From positions 62,001 through 126,000 of the forward strand of contig NZ_PHHA01000021.1 in the NCBI RefSeq assembly GCF_002795425.1: DNA of 64,000 nucleotides. The letters are read 5' to 3'. The stretch is from Conservatibacter flavescens (GTDB lineage Bacteria; Pseudomonadota; Gammaproteobacteria; Enterobacterales; Pasteurellaceae). Of this stretch, positions 55,878 to 63,284 are shown in pieces; the first letter of the stretch is position 1; every line of letters begins with the position of its first letter. Under the pieces are notes generated by a model that searched no databases, was not told where the DNA came from, and worked only from the letters and a program-made list of their open reading frames with translations. The translations under genes and the position numbers were made by a program.

Positions 55878-56318
55878 TTATTTCTCCTGTTTTTGTTGTT
55901 TTACCCAGTTTTCCCAAAGAGAAAGTGCTTGTTGTACGTCATTTACCCCATATATAACCGAGTTTCCAAAATGTGGGCTTTCAAACAATATTGCAGGTAC
56001 TTTGCGAATACCATTTTGCCAGCCATGAATAACGCCTTGATAACGGTGTTGTAACTCTTTAAGGCTATTTTGTACTTCTTGTGTTTGAAATATAGCTTTT
56101 GCTTGTTGTTCAGCCAGCTTAGGGTCAGCACTCAATGTATGACTAAATTGTTCTTCCCATTTTTCTACATCATCCAATTGATAAATAAAATGGGCAAGGG
56201 ATTGGTTTTGGATAGGATATGTGTGCGTACTGAATACAAAAATCTGTACAGGTGATGTCTGTTCAGCAAAAATAGGCGAACTTAACAATAAAGATAAAGT
56301 GAGTATTCGCTTTAGCAT
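55878..56318 (-). CDS. TIGR03757-type ICE protein
   Basis: This 146-residue exported protein has a signal peptide (about 1-18) and 'VQIFVFSTHTYPIQNQ' plus 'KVPAILFESPHFGNSVIYGVNDVQQAL', a thioredoxin-like/TrbC-like arrangement without CxxC. It is first in the minus-strand operon with TIGR03756 and TIGR03755. Confidence 0.82.
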   Translation of the reverse strand: MLKRILTLSLLLSSPIFAEQTSPVQIFVFSTHTYPIQNQSLAHFIYQLDDVEKWEEQFSHTLSADPKLAEQQAKAIFQTQEVQNSLKELQHRYQGVIHGWQNGIRKVPAILFESPHFGNSVIYGVNDVQQALSLWENWVKQQKQEK

Positions 56319-56477
56319 TTCGTATTTCCTAAATAAAGATTAAATATTTCCTACATTAGCGAACTTGCCCATTGAACAGAATGATTAATTCTCTTTAAGA
56401 TAGAGATAATTTTTGTGTAAATAAACAACAGAAAATAGTTTGTTTATGCAAGTGAATTTTGTATGATAGGAACATTA

Positions 56478-56613
56478 AGTTGCTACTTTGTAGCCCTTAA
56501 AAGTTGTAGAACACTTGAAATAGCAACGAGCTAGCCCGAAGTGGTAGCTGTGTTCATTAGCCGAAATAGCCTTAGCATTCTGAAAGAGGTTTCTGCTATC
56601 AAGCAGTGGATGT
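56478..56613 (+). ncRNA. Structured RNA element, copy C, leader of the 56708 gene
   Basis: GCTAC pairs with GTAGC near 56545, enclosing GTTGT/GCAAC. After AGCCGAAA the pseudoknot repeats: AGCCT (56568-56572) with AGGTT (56587-56591), GCATTC (56575-56580) with GGATGT (56608-56613), and an inner CTGC/GCAG hairpin (56593-56606). Differences from copies A and B preserve pairing. The segment 56319-56477 shows nothing else clear. Confidence 0.7.
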
Positions 56614-56639
56614 ATCTTTATCTTAACTTTAAACCTGTT

Positions 56640-56700
56640 CAGGGAAAATTATCCCTGCGGGTAATTTCTCCTTGAATATTTTTTTAACTTCAATGGAGAA
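56640..56700 (+). promoter_or_regulatory. Two-hairpin leader before the 56708 gene
   Basis: CAGGGA (56640-56645) pairs with TCCCTG (56652-56657); TTCTCC (56666-56671) pairs with GGAGAA (56695-56700), the ribosome site of ATG 56708. Confidence 0.5.
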
Positions 56701-56707
56701 CTCTATT

Positions 56708-57064
56708 ATGAGCAATTCACTTCCTTTAGATCCTTTTGTCTCTAGTAAATCACAAAAAGAACAGCAACCTAAAAAATCATTATCCTATTTTCTAGGATTG
56801 GGGTTAGGTAAAGTTGTTGTATCAGCCCGGCATAAATTGTCAGGTGTTAGCCAAGCAATACATCATAGCATCGAAAATGATGTAGAAAGACGCTTAGCAG
56901 AGCAAGAGGAATTCCACGATATGTTGCATCAACAACAAGAAATCGCTTATTGTGAAGAAGTTGAGCGACTAAAACGTCGTCATTTAAAAATCACTATCGC
57001 AATGACCTTTATTGGTTTATTGATGGGAGCGATTTCAGCCACAATACTCTTTTGGTACTATTAA
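56708..57064 (+). CDS. Hypothetical membrane-anchored protein
   Basis: This 118-residue protein is unrecognised. It has a soluble, charged N-terminal part, a Glu/Gln/Arg-rich coiled coil (about 55-92), and one C-terminal membrane segment (about 95-116). The start follows GGAGAA in the leader; an in-frame upstream start at 56672 lies in the leader. Confidence 0.65.
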   Translation: MSNSLPLDPFVSSKSQKEQQPKKSLSYFLGLGLGKVVVSARHKLSGVSQAIHHSIENDVERRLAEQEEFHDMLHQQQEIAYCEEVERLKRRHLKITIAMTFIGLLMGAISATILFWYY

Positions 57065-57103
57065 TCAACCGGCTAACATTTAGTTAGATTTGCTATTTCC
57101 TTT

Positions 57104-57161
57104 GGGGAAACACTTTCCCTACAGGGAACATTGTGTTTCCCCGATATTTTGGGAGAAACAC
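57104..57161 (+). promoter_or_regulatory. Switch-like leader before the 57163 gene
   Basis: GTGTTTCCCC (57133-57142) pairs perfectly with upstream GGGGAAACAC (57104-57113) or, alternatively, with GGGAGAAACAC (57151-57161), which holds the ribosome site. The two structures exclude each other. Confidence 0.55.
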
Positions 57162-57162
57162 A

Positions 57163-57420
57163 ATGAAAGTCAGTATTTTATTTTTAGCCGTCGGTGATTA
57201 TATGTCGAAATATCAAAAAGTTGGTGATAATGCTCATCAGCTATTAGTTGATGAGATTAGTCATAAAGCTAAAGAAGTATGGAATACACGTCAACCTGGA
57301 GAGAATTCAGTAAGATTTTTGCAAAAAATGCCAGCAGAATATGGCTCGCATTTTCGTTTTTTAGAGGTAACTCAAAAAAATGAAAATACATTGTTAGTTT
57401 CCAGTGGGAGAAAACAATGA
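57163..57420 (+). CDS. Hypothetical protein
   Basis: This unrecognised 85-residue soluble protein has a basic, Gln/Lys-rich C-terminus. GGGAGAAA lies just upstream, within the leader hairpin. It overlaps the next start by 4 bases, so it is translated with it. Confidence 0.65.
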   Translation: MKVSILFLAVGDYMSKYQKVGDNAHQLLVDEISHKAKEVWNTRQPGENSVRFLQKMPAEYGSHFRFLEVTQKNENTLLVSSGRKQ

Positions 57421-57659
57421 AAGCAAACTTCAAACGCTATCTGTATAATTTAAATACAGAGGTTCTCAAAGCTACGGCAGATGATTTCCGGAAAGTAGGA
57501 ACATATGCACTTGGTCTATCCATAGCAGGCTGGATATTAGATAGTGATAGTATGGTTTCAACAGAAGCCTATTGGCTATTTACTTTTGGTTTGCTTATTT
57601 GGAACTTTGGGATATTATGTACCTATCTTGCAGATAAACTCAAACAATGGGAGAATTAA
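57417..57659 (+). CDS. Small hypothetical membrane protein
   Basis: This 80-residue protein has two membrane segments (about 25-42, 50-70), with 'FGLLIWNFGILCTYLADKLKQWE' at the end. It is the middle gene of a three-gene operon. Confidence 0.6.
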   Translation: MKANFKRYLYNLNTEVLKATADDFRKVGTYALGLSIAGWILDSDSMVSTEAYWLFTFGLLIWNFGILCTYLADKLKQWEN

Positions 57660-57660
57660 T

Positions 57661-57792
57661 ATGCATCCTATTATTATGATGTTTGGTGTCGTTGTTGCCT
57701 GTGCAGGTGTTTTTACAGGATTATTATTCTGGGCTAACTGGGATATTATTTCAGGTAAAAAACATCCCTCTTCAACAAATACCGATAATTAG
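57661..57792 (+). CDS. Very small hypothetical membrane protein
   Basis: This 43-residue protein is 'MHPIIMMFGVVVACAGVFTG...' with one membrane segment (about 5-27). ATG 57661 is one base after the previous stop, and GGGAG precedes it. An earlier frame-open start lies inside the previous gene. Confidence 0.55.
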   Translation: MHPIIMMFGVVVACAGVFTGLLFWANWDIISGKKHPSSTNTDN

Positions 57793-57836
57793 CTAGCTTT
57801 TCACACTAATTTCAGGTAACTGAAATTTCACATTTA

Positions 57837-57897
57837 CCCAATGGGAGAACTTTCTTCCATTGGGAGAGGTTTTCCCTATTTTTTTATGGAAAACCTC
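57837..57897 (+). promoter_or_regulatory. Two-hairpin leader before the ArdC-like gene
   Basis: CCCAATGG (57837-57844) pairs with CCATTGGG (57857-57864). GAGGTTTTCC (57866-57875) pairs perfectly with GGAAAACCTC (57888-57897), three bases before ATG 57901, burying its ribosome site. Confidence 0.65.
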
Positions 57898-57900
57898 ATT

Positions 57901-58881
57901 ATGAACACTCAATCTACACCAAAATTTGATCTTTACCAAGATGTAACTAATCGCATTATCGAAGCTCTAGAGGCTGGTACTGCTCCTTGGCTTAAGCCTT
58001 GGAAAAACTCAAGCAGCTTCGGTTTAAATTTACCTAAAAATGCTGTGTCAAATCGCTTATATTCAGGCGTGAATATACTCCTACTTTGGTTATCTGCTGA
58101 TAAAAACGGTTATAAGCAAAGTAAATGGATAACTGCTCGTGCAGCGAATGAGCTCGGTGGACACGTTCGCAAAGGTGAAAAAGCAACCCTAGTGGTTAGT
58201 TATCGCCCTACAGAGCGTGAAAAACTTGATGATAATGGCAATGTCATTATTGATGAGAATGGTAATCCTGAAATGGAGAAAATTGCTTTTCTCAATAAGC
58301 ATTATGTTTTCAATATTGAACAATGCGAAAAATTGCCAGCGGAAATGTATGATTCTGTTCCAATTTCACCACCTGAAACTGAGGCAGAACAATATACAGA
58401 GTACAATGATATTCGTACCATTTTAAAAGGAATGGAATTAAACGTTAATATCAGACCATCAAATCGAGCATATTATTGCTCAAACAGCGATACCGTAACA
58501 ATGCCTGAAAAAAAGCAATTCAATACAATGAATGATTTTTACAGCACTTTGTTACACGAAATCGTCCACGCAACAGGACACAAAAAACGTCTTGATCGTG
58601 TTGGCATATCATCTGGAAAAAGTCGGTTTGGTAATAAAATCTATGCTTTCGAGGAACTTATTGCGGAAATGGGGAGTGCATTTTTGTGTGCACATATCGG
58701 TTTTAACACCGTCCCGCAGAATGCAAGTTATATTGATAGCTGGATTAAAGTACTAAAAGAGGATAAAAGAGCAATTTTCAAAGCAGCAGGGAAAGCCCGT
58801 AATGCGTGTGATTATATGCTTGATACATTGAAAGTCGAAAGAGATTATCAGTGGTATTATCCAGATGAAGATGCAGCATAA
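57901..58881 (+). CDS. ardC: ArdC-like antirestriction protein (DUF1738, zincin-like)
   Basis: This 326-residue protein has an N-terminal ssDNA-binding ArdC domain ('DLYQDVTNRIIEALEAGTAPWLKPW', 'NRLYSGVNILLLW', about 8-140) and a zincin-like metallopeptidase domain with 'LLHEIVHATGHKKRLDR' (HExxH about 218-222) and 'FEELIAEMGSAFL' (third ligand). ArdC protects entering DNA from restriction. ATG 57901 is used because the strong leader hairpin ends just before it. Confidence 0.88.
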   Translation: MNTQSTPKFDLYQDVTNRIIEALEAGTAPWLKPWKNSSSFGLNLPKNAVSNRLYSGVNILLLWLSADKNGYKQSKWITARAANELGGHVRKGEKATLVVSYRPTEREKLDDNGNVIIDENGNPEMEKIAFLNKHYVFNIEQCEKLPAEMYDSVPISPPETEAEQYTEYNDIRTILKGMELNVNIRPSNRAYYCSNSDTVTMPEKKQFNTMNDFYSTLLHEIVHATGHKKRLDRVGISSGKSRFGNKIYAFEELIAEMGSAFLCAHIGFNTVPQNASYIDSWIKVLKEDKRAIFKAAGKARNACDYMLDTLKVERDYQWYYPDEDAA

Positions 58882-58890
58882 TTTACTTTG

Positions 58891-58918
58891 AGAGATAGCT
58901 TCGGCTATCTCTTTTCTA
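58891..58918 (+). terminator. UUCG-tetraloop terminator after the ArdC-like gene
   Basis: AGAGATAGC (58891-58899), loop TTCG, GCTATCTCT (58904-58912), then a T-rich tail. A near copy lies at 59673. Confidence 0.85.
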
Positions 58919-58921
58919 TTA

Positions 58922-58983
58922 CCCACAGGGGAACAGCTTCCTTGTGGGATTGTATGTTCCCCTTTTCACATTAAGGAATATAC
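58922..58983 (+). promoter_or_regulatory. Two-hairpin leader before the methylase-like gene
   Basis: CCCACAGGG (58922-58930) pairs with CCTTGTGGG (58940-58948). GTATGTTCC (58952-58960) pairs with GGAATATAC (58975-58983) with one G-U, covering the AAGGA ribosome site before ATG 58986. Confidence 0.6.
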
Positions 58984-58985
58984 AA

Positions 58986-59660
58986 ATGACAGAACACGAA
59001 ACTGCATTTATCAAACAATTTGAACGCATTGCTCCGCATTACCGCCGTTCAGAAGTCTTTTACGACTTCATTACGATTTTTGCTCTTGAAATGTATCTTG
59101 GGCTATATCGAGATCAGGCTGATTCAAGATTAATGGAACGCTATTGGCACGCCATACGACGATATGATACGAAAGAGCGGCAAGCACTTTGCCAACTTTT
59201 TGCTTGTTTCGTTGGGGCTATGGAGAAGAAAAGCTATGATTTTCTTGGTACAGTTTTTATGGTCCTTAATCTTGGTGATGATTATAAAGGACAGTACTTT
59301 ACCCCCGATCACGTCGCTCAACTGATGGCAAGTACACAAATCAGAGATTGCGATACGATTATTCAACAAACAGGCTTTATTACTATTAATGAACCTACTT
59401 GCGGTTCAGGTGTAATGCTAGTAGCGTGTGCGAATGCCTTACGTGCTAAAGGCCTCAACCCCCAACAACAAATGTGGGTACAGGCTCAAGATATTGATTT
59501 TACCGCTGCAATGATGTGCTACTTACAATTGAATTTGCTTGGCATTCCTGGTGAAATCATTATTGGTGATGCATTGACTGAAGATACGATTTACCACCTT
59601 TATACTTTTGGACATATTTTAGGCAATTGGGATAAGCGTTTAGCTTATCATACACCATAA
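58986..59660 (+). CDS. N6-adenine methylase-like protein lacking the catalytic motif
   Basis: This 224-residue protein has HsdM/N6-methylase features: 'KGQYFTPDHVAQLMA' (about 101-115) and the SAM-binding 'NEPTCGSGVMLVA' (about 137-149), then 'QAQDIDFTAAMMCYLQLNLLG'. The catalytic (N/D)PP(Y/F) motif normally after this is absent, as the chain ends 30 residues later. It may be non-catalytic, bind DNA or SAM, or act as antirestriction decoy. No specificity or nuclease subunit is nearby. Confidence 0.8.
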   Translation: MTEHETAFIKQFERIAPHYRRSEVFYDFITIFALEMYLGLYRDQADSRLMERYWHAIRRYDTKERQALCQLFACFVGAMEKKSYDFLGTVFMVLNLGDDYKGQYFTPDHVAQLMASTQIRDCDTIIQQTGFITINEPTCGSGVMLVACANALRAKGLNPQQQMWVQAQDIDFTAAMMCYLQLNLLGIPGEIIIGDALTEDTIYHLYTFGHILGNWDKRLAYHTP

Positions 59661-59672
59661 TTCACGACATGA

Positions 59673-59701
59673 AGAGATAGCTTCGGTTATCTCTTTTTTT
59701 A
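59673..59701 (+). terminator. UUCG-tetraloop terminator after the methylase-like gene
   Basis: AGAGATAGC (59673-59681), TTCG, GTTATCTCT (59686-59694), then seven T residues. It is nearly identical to 58891-58912. Confidence 0.85.
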
Positions 59702-59872
59702 TTTGGATAATGAACGAAAAAAGAGAATACATATACAAGCAAGAATATAAGTAGAAAGCTAAGCCAAAGAAAATTTGGGACAGTTAATTATTCTAAAATG
59801 TTAGAGAATTTTTAAGCAAGGAATAGGGAAAGGTTTAGTAAACTGGGACAAAATAATAATCTTCTATATAAA

Positions 59873-60184
59873 ATGAAAGCACAGATTATGTGGGGAGTTT
59901 CCCTGATACTTTTTTCAGTATGCACCAATGCTCAAATTAAAGAAGGACAGATTTGCCATGCAGATGCCGAGTTATCACCATATAACTATGCGGGCTTATG
60001 GGAAAAATTTGAAGATGGGTGGATCTGTAATTATTGGCAATTTCTGAATAAAGATGATTATACTGAAGTTGAAATACAAACAGATACGAGTGAAAGCAAT
60101 AAAAATGAAGCTGATAAGAGTGAAAAATTAATGCAAGAATACTTAGACTATACAGAAGACGAGGTCTTAATTATTTCTAATTAA
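59873..60184 (+). CDS. Small secreted hypothetical protein
   Basis: This 103-residue protein has a signal peptide (about 1-20, cleavage near 'TNAQ'), a short folded region with two Cys and several Trp ('EGQICHADAEL', 'GWICNYWQF'), and an acidic tail. Unrecognised. The ribosome site is poor, so expression is uncertain. Confidence 0.5.
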   Translation: MKAQIMWGVSLILFSVCTNAQIKEGQICHADAELSPYNYAGLWEKFEDGWICNYWQFLNKDDYTEVEIQTDTSESNKNEADKSEKLMQEYLDYTEDEVLIISN

Positions 60185-60196
60185 GACCTCATAGTT
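60161..60196 (+). terminator. Terminator overlapping the 59873 gene stop
   Basis: GAGGTCTTAATTA (60161-60173) pairs perfectly with TAATTAAGACCTC (60178-60190), followed by ATAGTTTTA. The 189-base stretch to 60373 also holds the repeat CTCTTAGA/TCTAAGAG (60323-60347). Confidence 0.7.
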
Positions 60197-60373
60197 TTAT
60201 TAGCCGCTGCCTAATTATATCTTACTTGCTCATTATAAGCTGGCCAGATTAAGCACACTGCGGATCTCATCTATCTTTAACGACCGAGGAGACATTTACC
60301 CTGTCGATCAAGAGAATACCTTCTCTTAGATGAGAGCATTCTAAGAGAGCTCTAGTGAGTTGTCAAGTAAACT

Positions 60374-61099
60374 TTATTTTAAAGGGCTAAATAGAGTCAA
60401 AGCAGAAATTTTTTCAACTGTAGGGCAATATTTTCTTACCAAACTAGCAGCATGTCCGAAAGTTGCTCCTGATGATGAAATATCATCTACCAGTAGTATA
60501 TGTTTTACATCTATTGGAATCGCAACATTATATCCTATGAAAATGGGGACATATTGTCGCAAGTTACTTTTGATATTTTTAATAGATAGTCCTTCATTAC
60601 ATTTTTGTAATGTTCCTAATGCTCCTAGCAATGATTGTTTATCAGATGGAGAAATTAAGGTATTTGATTTTACATATAATATAGCTTGACTTACCGAATT
60701 TTTCCTAAGGAAATTCTCTTTGATAGGGATATTAAATACATTATGGATAATTTCACCAAGACGTTTAGTTATACTATGTTTAGAGGGTATAAGTACAATA
60801 CAATCAAATTGTTCAGAGAAAGTGTGGTTGAGAATTAATTTCTTAGCATAAGCGTATAGTTTTTCCACTATTTCGTCTTGTACAAAGAGATTATCTTCTC
60901 CTTTCATCGCATAGATCATTGGACAATTATCTCCTATAGGGCGTATCTTACCACGCCGAATAGTGTGTCGTTTTATTATTGAATACAACTGGATTTCTTC
61001 ATTCGGATTAAATTTTAATAACTTAGTCGATATTTTCTGTTTATCAATGGGTAATTCTTGATAAATTATTTCATTTTCGTCATTTACAGAGAAGTTCAT
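60374..61099 (-). CDS. Phosphoribosyltransferase-like protein
   Basis: This 241-residue protein has the PRPP-binding signature 'HILLVDDISSSGATFGHAASLVRK' (about 206-229) of type I PRTases and a preceding 'FDCIVLIPSKHSITKRLGEII' strand-helix unit resembling ComF-like proteins. It has no zinc finger typical of ComF. It sits alone on the minus strand between the methylase-like gene and the relaxase. A metabolic, competence-like or defence role cannot be told apart from the sequence. Confidence 0.75.
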   Translation of the reverse strand: MNFSVNDENEIIYQELPIDKQKISTKLLKFNPNEEIQLYSIIKRHTIRRGKIRPIGDNCPMIYAMKGEDNLFVQDEIVEKLYAYAKKLILNHTFSEQFDCIVLIPSKHSITKRLGEIIHNVFNIPIKENFLRKNSVSQAILYVKSNTLISPSDKQSLLGALGTLQKCNEGLSIKNIKSNLRQYVPIFIGYNVAIPIDVKHILLVDDISSSGATFGHAASLVRKYCPTVEKISALTLFSPLK

Positions 61100-61202
61100 T
61101 GCAAGTTAAATAAATTGTTATTATGGGTTATATCAATTGGTAGTAGATTATACAGCCTTTGTGTGGCTAAATAAAAATTTTAAAAAGGCAAAAGGAATAA
61201 GG

Positions 61203-61257
61203 GTAATCCCTGACGGGATTTAAGGGTAACCTTTCCAAGGGGAAAGGTCTTACCCTA
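61203..61257 (+). promoter_or_regulatory. Double hairpin leader of traI
   Basis: AATCCC (61209-61214) pairs with GGGATT (61219-61224 region), then AGGGTAA/TTACCCT (about 61226-61257) encloses TTTCC/GGAAA. This lies 55 bases before the relaxase ATG. It might be a leader or part of the oriT region. Confidence 0.45.
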
Positions 61258-61311
61258 AAAGGCCAAAGGGCGAAAGGGCTTTACTTTCTTCCATACTTAA
61301 TAGGATATGTA

Positions 61312-63207
61312 ATGTTTAAATCACTGACAAAACTCTTTAAATCAAAGTCAACCACACATCAAAACATCACTGTAGAAAATCCATTACCCAGACAAGACAT
61401 AGATGGCTGGATTATGCCTTATTCTGCTGTAGAATTACTTGACACTGAATTACGTCAACGATACTTAGCCTTACTTTGGCAACAAGTATCAATGACAAGA
61501 GAGATGTTTAACAATTTGTATCAAAAGCCACTTGAACGATATGCAGAAATGGTTCAACTTCTACCCGCTTCTGAATCACATCACCACTCTCATCTAGGCG
61601 GAATGCTTGATCACGGTTTAGAGGTGATTTCATTTGCTGCAAAATTACGTCAGAATTATGTATTACCTTTGAATGCGGTTCCGGAAGAACAAGCTAAACA
61701 GAAAGATGCGTGGACAGCCGCCGTTATTTATCTGGCTTTAGTACATGATATTGGTAAAACCATTGTTGATATTGAGATACAGCTCAAAAATGGAAAACGC
61801 TGGTTTGCTTGGAATGGTGTACCCACCGAACCCTATAAATTTAAATATATAAAACAACGTGATTATGAGCTTCACCCAGTACTAGGTAGTTTTATTGCGA
61901 ATTATTTAATTCCTAAAGAAGCCTTTGATTGGTTAGCTACCTATCCTGAAGCATTTTCGTCATTGATGTATGCAATGGCAGGACATTATGATAAAGCAGG
62001 TGCTTTATCAGAAATTATTCAAAAAGCAGATCAAAATAGTGTTGCATTAGCTTTAGGTGGAGACATTACTAAATTAGTACAGGCACCAGTTATTTCTTTT
62101 GCAAAACAATTAGTGTTAGCAATCCGTCATGTAGTAACACAGAAACTTAAAATTAGTGAGAAAGGTCCTGGAGATGGTTGGTTAACAGAACACGGGTTAT
62201 GGGTAATGAGTAAAACTGTAGCAGATCAGACCCGTGCTTATTTAATGGGGCAAGGAATTAGTGTACCAGCCGACAATCGAAAATTATTTGATGAAATGCA
62301 GGCTCATAATATTATTGAAAGCACTGCAGATGATACTGCAATTTGGTATTGCCTGCTGAAAGCAGATAATGGTTGGAAACCCAAAGATAAGTTTAGCTTG
62401 TTACGAATTAAGCCTGAAATTATTTGGGAAAATATTGATGATCGCCCTCTGTTATTTGCTGGTAGCATTAATGTTATAGAGTCAGAGAAAGAGAATATTG
62501 ACGAGACGGATTCAGAAAGTATTATTACCAAGATAAATGCTAATGTAGATCTGGAGCAGCTTTCTGAACATAAGGAAGAAGTGTATCAAAAAACTGAGGC
62601 AGAAATACATAATCGCGATAACGAAAGTGTTGATTTTCTACTGAATATGTTTAGCCAAGATAGTATTGGTACTGCAGAAAAAACGAATGAAGTTGTTAAA
62701 GCTGAGGCAGAAATCAAAACTCTAAAACCTGAAACAATTTCAAATTTAGTAGCACAATCAGTAGCCCAAGATACGATCAATGATACTACTCAATCTACTC
62801 ATATTTCTAAGGTAAGTTCATCATCGGTTCAAAGGGGATGGCAATTTGTAGATTGGCTAAAGAATAAACTTCTAAATGATAAATTAACGTTCAATGACAG
62901 AACCGCTAAAGTTCATATTGTTGATAATTGCTTATTTATTGTAAGTCCAAGCTCATTTGAGATGTATTTACAAGAGAAAGGATTAACCTATGATGAGGAA
63001 AGTGTCAATAATTTACAATATGAGTTTCAAGAGCTTGGTTTGCATAAGAAACGAATAATTGGAGATGATAGTACCAACTTTTGGCGTTGCAAAGTTATTG
63101 GTCCCAGAAAAGACTCGTTCTTAGTAGGTTATCTAGTACCAGATACAAAATTGTTTTTTGGTGAAAAACTTTTAATAAACAATCGACATTTATTACTGGA
63201 GGAATAA
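61312..63207 (+). CDS. traI: MobH-type relaxase TraI
   Basis: This 631-residue relaxase nicks oriT and leads the strand into the recipient. The MobH/TraI_2 domain (about 25-330) has the metal motif 'SESHHHSHLGGMLDHGLEV' (about 84-102) and HD-type 'LALVHDIGKT' (about 142-151). A disordered Glu/Thr-rich centre follows (about 390-500), then the C-terminal domain 'GWQFVDWLKNKLLNDKLTFNDRTAKVHIVDNCLFIVSPSSFEMYL'. MobH is the class used by SXT- and ICEclc-type elements. oriT was not identified. Confidence 0.92.
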   Translation: MFKSLTKLFKSKSTTHQNITVENPLPRQDIDGWIMPYSAVELLDTELRQRYLALLWQQVSMTREMFNNLYQKPLERYAEMVQLLPASESHHHSHLGGMLDHGLEVISFAAKLRQNYVLPLNAVPEEQAKQKDAWTAAVIYLALVHDIGKTIVDIEIQLKNGKRWFAWNGVPTEPYKFKYIKQRDYELHPVLGSFIANYLIPKEAFDWLATYPEAFSSLMYAMAGHYDKAGALSEIIQKADQNSVALALGGDITKLVQAPVISFAKQLVLAIRHVVTQKLKISEKGPGDGWLTEHGLWVMSKTVADQTRAYLMGQGISVPADNRKLFDEMQAHNIIESTADDTAIWYCLLKADNGWKPKDKFSLLRIKPEIIWENIDDRPLLFAGSINVIESEKENIDETDSESIITKINANVDLEQLSEHKEEVYQKTEAEIHNRDNESVDFLLNMFSQDSIGTAEKTNEVVKAEAEIKTLKPETISNLVAQSVAQDTINDTTQSTHISKVSSSSVQRGWQFVDWLKNKLLNDKLTFNDRTAKVHIVDNCLFIVSPSSFEMYLQEKGLTYDEESVNNLQYEFQELGLHKKRIIGDDSTNFWRCKVIGPRKDSFLVGYLVPDTKLFFGEKLLINNRHLLLEE

Positions 63208-63210
63208 AGT

Positions 63211-63270
63211 ATGAAAAGTACTAACACTACATTTGCGGTATTATGTAGCAGTTGCACAAAGACCGTTTAA
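63211..63270 (+). CDS. Possible 19-residue leader peptide
   Basis: This short frame, 'MKSTNTTFAVLCSSCTKTV', directly follows traI (ATG 4 bases after its stop region, GGAGGAATAA upstream) and precedes the hairpin at 63285. The strong ribosome site makes translation plausible, but no conservation can be tested here. Confidence 0.4.
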   Translation: MKSTNTTFAVLCSSCTKTV

Positions 63271-63284
63271 CTCAATTCTACTAC

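Noticed and set aside
58217-58756. Additional plus-strand ORFs within the ArdC-like gene
   Set aside because: They overlap conserved ArdC motifs in another frame and have no similarity pattern of their own.
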